Assembly (NCBI GenBank): GCA_934454745.1
Contig: CAKSGP010000004.1
Span: forward strand, 1 to 20,201
DNA from: an uncultured Clostridia bacterium
GTDB lineage: Bacteria; Bacillota; Clostridia; UBA1381
Direction of reading: 5' to 3'
DNA length: 20,201 nt
The translations under genes were made by a program, and so were the position numbers. Positions 15,042 through 20,201 of the stretch are shown in pieces. The notes beneath the pieces were generated by a model. The model saw nothing but the letters and a program-made list of their open reading frames with translations. It was not told where the DNA came from and searched no databases. Positions within the stretch are counted from its first letter, which is position 1. Every line of letters starts with the position of its first letter.

Positions 15042-16226
15042 TTAATCGTTTCGCAATGCGTCAATGGGGTTAAGCATAGCCGCCTTTCGTGCAGGTAAAA
15101 ATCCGAACACAACACCTATTGCCACGGATACTCCGAAAGAAACTGCAATCGCACCGAAAGACGGGGATACGGACATTCCTAACAGGTTGCCGAATGTAAT
15201 GGAACATATAGAGCCAAATATTATGCCGATTACACCGCCTATACAGCTTATAACGCCTGATTCCATTACAAATTGTGTCATAATGTGCTTATGCTTTGCA
15301 CCAAGGGATTTACGGATACCAATCTCTCGTGTACGCTCGCTTACCGAAACAAGCTGAATATTCATAATGCCTATTCCGCCTACAAGGAGCGAAATTGCGG
15401 CAATCGCTATAAGTACCATCTTCATCTTATTCATCATCTCAAGCATACTGTCTATTATAGTCTGCATAGAGGTTACTGAATAATAATCATCATCGCCCAC
15501 CTTCTCAAGCAGGTAGCTCTCAAGCTGTGCTTTTGACCTTTCAACGATTTCATCTGATGCGGCATCTACAATATAGGAACTTATAACTCCGATTTGCAGT
15601 GCCTGCATCGCCGATGTATATGGTATATACATTGCATTATCGCTTGAGGATTCGGTGGAGTCCTCCTGCTCCTCAAGTACTCCTATTACGGTGTAGGGTA
15701 TGCCGTTAAGACGGACGGTTTTATCTATTGCCGCCTCAAGGCTTCCAAAATATTCCATTGCCTGAAAGGAGCCTATAACGGCTACATTTGATCTGTTCTC
15801 GCAGTCTATGTATGAAATGAATCTGCCAAAGCTCATTTCCAGCTTTTTTATATCGTAGTAGTCCTCTGAAACACCGCTGGCTCTGACTGTTACTGTGTCG
15901 TCACCGGAATCGGGGGTCTTAAAATCTCCTGATACTGTAACATTAGGCGACATTCCCGAATACAAATCAGGGTTTTCGTCCACAAATTCGTATAGTTCCT
16001 CAGGGGTTATCTCTACGTTAGGACGGGATTGGATAGTGGTTGTAAGGGAAGTTGTGCCGAATTCATTAAATACGCTTGACACCTCGCCCATAAGTCCGTT
16101 CATAACGGATACAAGGATTATAACCGCCGCAATACCTATTATGATACCGAGCATTGTAAGGAACGCACGAACCTTGTTGTTTACAATGCTCGATATTGCC
16201 ATCTGGAAGCTTTTTCCTATTCCCAT
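15042..16226 (-). CDS. MacB-type ABC transporter permease (FtsX family)
   Basis: A protein of 394 residues with one membrane segment near the N-terminus (about 20-45, RAFLTMLGIIIGIAAVIILVS), a large extracellular MacB-type domain (about 50-275) and three C-terminal membrane segments. The last of these follow SERTREIGIRKSLGAKHKHI, the FtsX/MacB hallmark. The protein ends in PARKAAMLNPIDALRND, a usual MacB C-terminus. In this family the subunit moves its extracellular domain to push substrates rather than carry them through the membrane. The ATG at 16226 overlaps the stop of the ATPase gene by one base (TAATG) and has GGGGAGG upstream. Here the ATPase is a separate protein, as in Gram-positive MacB systems. 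Transported substrates could be peptides, antibiotics or envelope proteins. Confidence 0.92.
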   Translation of the reverse strand: MGIGKSFQMAISSIVNNKVRAFLTMLGIIIGIAAVIILVSVMNGLMGEVSSVFNEFGTTSLTTTIQSRPNVEITPEELYEFVDENPDLYSGMSPNVTVSGDFKTPDSGDDTVTVRASGVSEDYYDIKKLEMSFGRFISYIDCENRSNVAVIGSFQAMEYFGSLEAAIDKTVRLNGIPYTVIGVLEEQEDSTESSSDNAMYIPYTSAMQALQIGVISSYIVDAASDEIVERSKAQLESYLLEKVGDDDYYSVTSMQTIIDSMLEMMNKMKMVLIAIAAISLLVGGIGIMNIQLVSVSERTREIGIRKSLGAKHKHIMTQFVMESGVISCIGGVIGIIFGSICSITFGNLLGMSVSPSFGAIAVSFGVSVAIGVVFGFLPARKAAMLNPIDALRND

Positions 16227-16969
16227 TAAGCATCATCCTCCCCATCTCTGCCCGCAGATGCCTGCTCATAAACGAGCTTATCTCCCTCAACGGGTCCGTC
16301 ATAAACAATACGACCGTCTGTAACACGTACAACACGTGATGCACGTGCGGCAATAGAGTTATCGTGGGTGATGAGAATAATCGTATTACCCTCACGGTGA
16401 AGCTGTTGGAGGAATTTCATAACGTCCTTACCTGTTTTTGAATCCAATGCTCCGGTAGGCTCGTCGGCAAGTATAACTGACGGATCACCTGCAAGTGCAC
16501 GGGCTATTGACACTCTCTGTTGCTGACCGCCTGAAAGCTGAGTGGGCAGGTTTTTCGCCTTTAATTCAAGTCCCACTCTTTCCAACGCCGCCATTGCACG
16601 CTCCCGTTGTTCGTGCTCTGAAAATCCGCCGTATAACAGGGGAAGCTCTACATTTTCTAAAACTGTAAGCTTGGGGATAAGGTTATACTGCTGGAAAATA
16701 AATCCAAGCATCTTATTCCTGACATCTGCAAGCTCGTCTGATGAGTAATTACTTATCTCTCTGCCGTTAAGCTTATATGAACCCGTTGTAGGAACATCAA
16801 GACAACCGATAATATTCATACAAGTGGATTTACCCGAGCCTGAGGAGCCGACAATGGCAACAAACTCGCCCTTGTCAATACTTAGTGAAATACCGTCAAG
16901 TGCGTGAACCTCCGTATCGCCCATACGGTATATTTTATATATATCTTTTAATTCTACTAAATGCGACAT
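16226..16969 (-). CDS. MacB/LolD-type ABC transporter ATP-binding protein
   Basis: A cytoplasmic ATPase of 247 residues that powers the permease encoded next to it. Walker A is GSSGSGKST (41-49), the Q-loop is in IFQQYNL (91-97), the signature is LSGGQQQRV (145-153), Walker B is VILADEPTGALD (165-176), and the H-loop is His202. The LADEPTGALDS sequence is typical of the MacB/LolD subfamily. I chose the ATG at 16969 because AAGGAG precedes it by six bases and MSHLVELKDI is a normal family start. The frame stays open to 17122, but that extension lies inside the adaptor gene and reads as low-complexity, so it is not part of the protein. The ribosome site overlaps the adaptor stop codon (TAAGGAG). 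Confidence 0.95.
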   Translation of the reverse strand: MSHLVELKDIYKIYRMGDTEVHALDGISLSIDKGEFVAIVGSSGSGKSTCMNIIGCLDVPTTGSYKLNGREISNYSSDELADVRNKMLGFIFQQYNLIPKLTVLENVELPLLYGGFSEHEQRERAMAALERVGLELKAKNLPTQLSGGQQQRVSIARALAGDPSVILADEPTGALDSKTGKDVMKFLQQLHREGNTIILITHDNSIAARASRVVRVTDGRIVYDGPVEGDKLVYEQASAGRDGEDDA

Positions 16970-16979
16970 TGATCTCTCC

Positions 16980-18914
16980 TTATCGCGGGCTGCCGCCACC
17001 GCCGTTGGGCATTCTGCTACCGCCGCCGGACATTCCGCCACCAGGCATACCGCCGCCACTAGGCATACCGCCCATACCGCCCATCTGAGGCATATCGAAG
17101 GTTTGTTCGCCTTCGGCTTCAATTCCGCTTGCCTTTATGGAAGTTAAAATTTCATCGCCTTCGTTAATACCCTTTTTGATTTCTATAAACGATGAATCCG
17201 TTACTCCTGTTTCAACTTCAACACTATAAAAACCTTCAGGGGCTGTATCCTTATCATCAGTTTTTCTGCCCTTGACATATACCTTGTTTCCACGCTGAAC
17301 AGCACTTGCAGGTACTGCAATGACGTTTTCTGCCGCCTCTATTTCTATTGTACAATCCACATTCATTCCCGGTAACAGATCTCCGTATTCTGTGATTGAT
17401 ACCTCAACGGGATAGGTTGTTACTCCGTTTGACGAAGTTCCGTCAATTCCGACCTTTGTAACCTCGCCCTTAAAGCGTCCCGAAACGGCATCTGCGGTTA
17501 CTGTTACCTCCTGACCTGTTTGTATATTATGTATATCAGACTCGTCTATTGTAAGCTGGACCTTAAGTACTGACATATCATAAATAACTGCCATAGGCTC
17601 TGAACCAGATGAGTTCTGCTCAAGCTTTTCGCCTGCTTTTTTATTCTTTGTTATTATGGTTCCGTCAATTGGCGCTGTGATGGTATAGTCCTCAAGCTTT
17701 CGCTCTGCCTCCTCAAGTGAAATTCTTGCCGAATTTACACTTGAATCAAGAGAATATGTATCACTTTCTATAACAAGCTTTTCAAGACTTCTGTATGCAC
17801 TGTCAACCTCTAACTTTGCGTTTGTGTAGCTTGTTTCCACGCTGTCTGAATCAATATTTCCGACTTTTTGTCCTGTACTAACGTGATCATTTTCATCAAT
17901 GTAGAGAGTTTCTATTCTGCCGTTTGATTTTGCAAGTATATATCCGCTGTCACAATATTCAAACTGACCTAAATCACTGCACGCAACACCGTTTATAACA
18001 GCTGATGCACTCTCCTGTGATGTCAAAGCACCGGGATTTGTCACCTCGATGGTTACATATCTCACTATTGCGTGTGCTGACGTTGCAATGGAGGCTCCTG
18101 AAACTGCAGTAACCGTTCCCCATAGCTTATCCCCCGATTTTGCAAGTGTTAGCTCTGCTGTGCTTCCTACCTTTATGTTTCCGACATCGGACTCGTTAAA
18201 AGGCACCTGTATCTTTAATCTTGCAGTGTTCTCGACCTTTGCAAGCTTTGTTCCGTCATTTACGGAATCGCCCTCTTTTACAAGCACCTCCGTTACTGTT
18301 CCTGTATAATCTGAGCGTATTGTAAGGTTATTGTAATTTGTCTGTGCAGTTTTCAGACTATTCAATGCTTTTTTAACTGCATCATCTGTATTTGCCTTAT
18401 TCAGCTTGTTGGATTCAATTGTATCAGAACGTTTCTTTACGGCATCTGTGAAATTCTGGCGTGCCTTTTCAACTGAATTTTCCGCATCAGATGCTTCGAT
18501 TGTATATAAAACGTCATCTTTCTTTACAGTGTCACCCTCACTGAAGGTATCTGTAAGTATCTCACCTGTTACAAGAGCTGTAACATTATATGTATCATTC
18601 GCCTCGACTATTGATGAACCTGTTACACTCCTTGTTATATTACGACGCTCCGCCTTTGCCGTTTCATATTCTTTATCTCCGTCTTTTCCTCCTGCAAGCT
18701 TTGCAATTCCCGTTATCGCCAATGCTATAATTGAAACTGCTACAATACAGATTATTGCAAGTTTCTTTTTGGGCATAGCCTTTATAGTTCCGGGTAGCTG
18801 TCTAATCTTATGTGGGGTTGACTTATAATCAAAGCATTTGATTTTCCCGATTAGCTCCTTCGTTTTTTTTGGCAGTCCCTTTATTGATTCGGTTATTTTA
18901 CTCAAATGTGCCAT
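16980..18914 (-). CDS. MacA-like adaptor with duplicated module
   Basis: A membrane-anchored protein of 644 residues, longer than the usual 350-450 of this family. A Lys-rich cytoplasmic stretch (1-51) and one membrane segment (52-71) lead to the external part. There, two copies of a lipoyl-plus-beta-barrel module follow one another: the first has RSDYTGTVTEVLVKEGDSV (200-218) and LKIQVPFNESDVGNIKVG (233-250), and the second TAPIDGTIITKNKKAGEKL (413-431) and LKVQLTIDESDIHNIQTG (450-467). A membrane-proximal domain (about 530-600) and a Gly/Met/Pro-rich tail (608-644) end the protein. It should link the MacB permease to the cell wall or its substrate. The ATG at 18914 has GGAGGATATT before it, and a promoter lies at 18948-18976. 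It is the first gene of the operon. Confidence 0.9.
   Translation of the reverse strand: MAHLSKITESIKGLPKKTKELIGKIKCFDYKSTPHKIRQLPGTIKAMPKKKLAIICIVAVSIIALAITGIAKLAGGKDGDKEYETAKAERRNITRSVTGSSIVEANDTYNVTALVTGEILTDTFSEGDTVKKDDVLYTIEASDAENSVEKARQNFTDAVKKRSDTIESNKLNKANTDDAVKKALNSLKTAQTNYNNLTIRSDYTGTVTEVLVKEGDSVNDGTKLAKVENTARLKIQVPFNESDVGNIKVGSTAELTLAKSGDKLWGTVTAVSGASIATSAHAIVRYVTIEVTNPGALTSQESASAVINGVACSDLGQFEYCDSGYILAKSNGRIETLYIDENDHVSTGQKVGNIDSDSVETSYTNAKLEVDSAYRSLEKLVIESDTYSLDSSVNSARISLEEAERKLEDYTITAPIDGTIITKNKKAGEKLEQNSSGSEPMAVIYDMSVLKVQLTIDESDIHNIQTGQEVTVTADAVSGRFKGEVTKVGIDGTSSNGVTTYPVEVSITEYGDLLPGMNVDCTIEIEAAENVIAVPASAVQRGNKVYVKGRKTDDKDTAPEGFYSVEVETGVTDSSFIEIKKGINEGDEILTSIKASGIEAEGEQTFDMPQMGGMGGMPSGGGMPGGGMSGGGSRMPNGGGGSPR
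16983..17093 (-). repeat. Low-complexity Gly/Met/Pro coding tail of the adaptor
   Basis: These codons specify residues 608-644, a run of degenerate GGM/GGG units with Pro and Ser. On the other strand they read as a Pro-rich false frame. Similar glycine-rich tails occur on some Gram-positive MacA-like adaptors. Their role is unknown. Confidence 0.7.
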
Positions 18915-18947
18915 AATATCCTCCGAATAACAAATTTTACATCACTA

Positions 18948-18976
18948 ATTATACTCTTGCCCTTGATTTTTTTCAA
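18948..18976 (-). promoter_or_regulatory. Promoter of the MacAB-SLH operon
   Basis: On the minus strand TTGAAA (18976-18971), a 17-base spacer and TATAAT (18953-18948) form a good sigma-A promoter. The transcript would begin near 18941, about 27 bases before the adaptor start. The upstream flank is A/T-rich. Confidence 0.78.
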
Positions 18977-19017
18977 TTATTTTGTAAGTCTATTTATAAA
19001 AGGTTTACATATTATTA

Positions 19018-19059
19018 AAAAAATAACGCCGCAGTATTTATTCTGCGGCGTTATTTTTT
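19018..19059 (-). terminator. Intrinsic terminator of the RqcH gene
   Basis: A perfect 17-bp stem (AAAAAATAACGCCGCAG, 19018-19034, with its complement at 19043-19059) encloses an eight-base loop. The stop codon of the RqcH gene lies inside the loop. On the minus strand the stem is followed by a run of T. It separates RqcH from the MacAB-SLH operon downstream. Confidence 0.9.
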
Positions 19060-20201
19060 AACAATGTTGGCTTAACATATACCGTATTATACCCTTCATA
19101 TATTACCATACCTGGTTTTGCACCATTTGGTTTTTTAACATTTTTAATAGTTGTATAATCAACGGGCACCTGTGCACTCTCACGTGCCTTTGAATAATAT
19201 GCGGCAAGGCCTGCGGCTTCAAGGATAGTTTCTTTTGGTACGTCCTTATTAATACCAAGCTTTATTATGGTATGTGAGCCGTGAATATCCTTGGTGTGAA
19301 ACCAGATATCTGATGAATTGGCAAGCTTTAAGGTCAGATAATCGTTCTGGGTATTATTTCTGCCTACATATATATCAAATCCGTCACTTGATACACAGTG
19401 CATCGGCTTCGATTGCTCCGATTTTTCTTTTCGTTTTGCATTGGTACTTTTCTTTATATACCCTTCGTCTGCAAGCTCACGGCGGATGGTACTTATATCC
19501 TCAATTCTGTCTGCCGTTTCTACCATTGCAAGGGTACTTAGGATATATGCAAGCTCGTCCTTGCTCTGTCGGAGCTGTTTTTGAGCCTCAGTTAAGGCTG
19601 TTTTTGCTTTGTTGTATTTTTTATAATATTTCTGTGCATTCTGTGACGGCGAAAGGGACGGATCCAAATTTATTTTTACTGTCCCCATATTTTCATCGAA
19701 ATAATTTTCAAGCTCTACGCTTTTTGAGTTCTGTGGTATGCGGTAAATATTTGCCATTATTAAATCGGCATACTGTCTGTACGTGTCCTTTTTTTCTGCA
19801 TCTGTAAGTGTCGCCTCTAAAATAGACATCTTTTTTGCTATACGCTCTCTATGGTTATTTAACAGTTTCACAAGATCCGCGGTTTTCTGCCTCATTCGTT
19901 CCGTTATATCACGTTTATAATAAAACTCATCAACAAGCTCATTCATACTGTTAAAGCTTATTGATTTTGCAAGAGTTTCATATTGCTCTATGGGTATTGC
20001 TGAAAATTCCACAAGCTTGCCCGTTTGCGTGTCCTCAATCATACAGGGGGCAAAATCTCCTTGTTCTATGCGTTTCTTAAGCTTATTAATTGCAACCTTT
20101 ATCATTGCACTTTTATTAGTGTTTAGTGCATCGCTTAGTACATCTGTTGTTCCGAAATCAGAATAGACGAGTTCACGGGAGGTCCAGGGACTTATTCCTG
20201 A
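19038..20201 (-). CDS. rqcH: RqcH (NFACT family) ribosome quality-control protein, N-terminus missing
   Basis: The frame is open to the window edge and gives 387 residues, the C-terminal two thirds of a protein that is normally about 570-590. The first residues (SGISPWTSRELVY) continue past an internal ATG at 20105, so that Met is not the true start. A long charged helical stretch (the coiled-coil region, about 130-250) is followed by the NFACT-R domain, with DIYVGRNNTQNDYLT and DIWFHTKDIHGSHTIIK. RqcH binds stalled 50S subunits and adds alanine tails to unfinished chains. Older annotations call it fibronectin-binding protein A. The N-terminal NFACT-N domain with its catalytic residues lies outside the window. 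The gene ends in the terminator at 19018-19059. Confidence 0.93.
   Translation of the reverse strand, partial: SGISPWTSRELVYSDFGTTDVLSDALNTNKSAMIKVAINKLKKRIEQGDFAPCMIEDTQTGKLVEFSAIPIEQYETLAKSISFNSMNELVDEFYYKRDITERMRQKTADLVKLLNNHRERIAKKMSILEATLTDAEKKDTYRQYADLIMANIYRIPQNSKSVELENYFDENMGTVKINLDPSLSPSQNAQKYYKKYNKAKTALTEAQKQLRQSKDELAYILSTLAMVETADRIEDISTIRRELADEGYIKKSTNAKRKEKSEQSKPMHCVSSDGFDIYVGRNNTQNDYLTLKLANSSDIWFHTKDIHGSHTIIKLGINKDVPKETILEAAGLAAYYSKARESAQVPVDYTTIKNVKKPNGAKPGMVIYEGYNTVYVKPTLLKNNAAE

Noticed and set aside
15895..16323. Plus-strand 142-residue frame over the permease/ATPase junction
   Set aside because: It is antisense to two well-supported ABC genes, has no domain pattern, and spans their 1-base overlap.
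16970..17122. In-frame N-terminal extension of the MacB-type ATPase
   Set aside because: It lies inside the adaptor gene, is low-complexity (repeated Ala-Val-Cys), and a strong ribosome site and family-typical start are found at 16969.
19038..20105. Complete 355-residue protein starting at 20105
   Set aside because: The frame continues to the window edge with RqcH-like sequence (SPWTSRELVY), so the Met is internal and the gene is cut by the window.
1..20201. CRISPR arrays, transposases, prophage or toxin-antitoxin genes
   Set aside because: I searched by eye for regular repeats, integrase or transposase motifs and small paired genes, and found none.

Overview
The window reads as the chromosome of a Gram-positive, low-to-moderate GC member of the Clostridia, probably an uncultured gut-type anaerobe. 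The grounds are strong AGGAGG-type ribosome sites, TTGACA/TATAAT promoters with 17-bp spacers, an S-layer-homology (SLH) protein, a SpoVB/YtgP-type flippase, an RqcH-type protein, and a HisRS carrying a clostridial-style pair of Cys-x2-Cys motifs. The species cannot be fixed from the sequence. Coding density is high and no gap between genes exceeds 300 bases. I saw no rRNA, tRNA, CRISPR array, transposase or phage gene.

Positions 1-5510 look like a carbohydrate-use locus. A minus-strand operon holds an L-arabinose/L-fucose isomerase-like protein followed by the first 27 codons of a further gene. Divergent to it is an AraC-type regulator, convergent with a second AraC-type regulator that has a Cys-rich PocR-like sensor. 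That second regulator is divergent from a large FAD-dependent oxidoreductase. Both divergent pairs share compact promoters. In the first (1577-1608) one 11-bp inverted repeat encodes matching -35 and -10 boxes on both strands. In the second (3485-3544) the two -10 boxes overlap. The stretch holding the second regulator and the FAD enzyme is locally more AT-rich than its surroundings and ends in a short palindromic repeat and a bidirectional terminator, which suggests acquired cargo.

Positions 5551-9487 form a minus-strand operon, hisS-aspS followed by an alpha/beta-hydrolase (esterase) whose start overlaps the aspS stop by 8 bases. A good promoter lies upstream of hisS. Back to back with it, a second promoter drives a plus-strand pair of MOP-superfamily membrane proteins (9581-12739): a SpoVB/YtgP-like lipid-linked sugar flippase candidate and a MATE-family exporter. 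That unit ends at a 10-bp-stem terminator.

Positions 12769-18976 are a four-gene minus-strand operon with its own promoter: a MacA-like adaptor, a MacB-type ATPase, a MacB-type permease and an SLH-domain surface protein. Spacing is tight (10 bases, 1-base overlap, 23 bases). The adaptor is unusual: it carries two copies of the lipoyl/beta-barrel module in one chain and a Gly/Met/Pro-rich tail. The arrangement suggests that the transporter and the wall-anchored SLH protein form one cell-envelope system. The window closes with the C-terminal two thirds of an RqcH (ribosome quality control, NFACT) protein and its terminator.

The most unusual items are the palindromic bidirectional promoter, the duplicated adaptor in the MacAB-SLH operon, and the isomerase/FAD-oxidoreductase/two-regulator locus. 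No item can be declared a new system from sequence alone.
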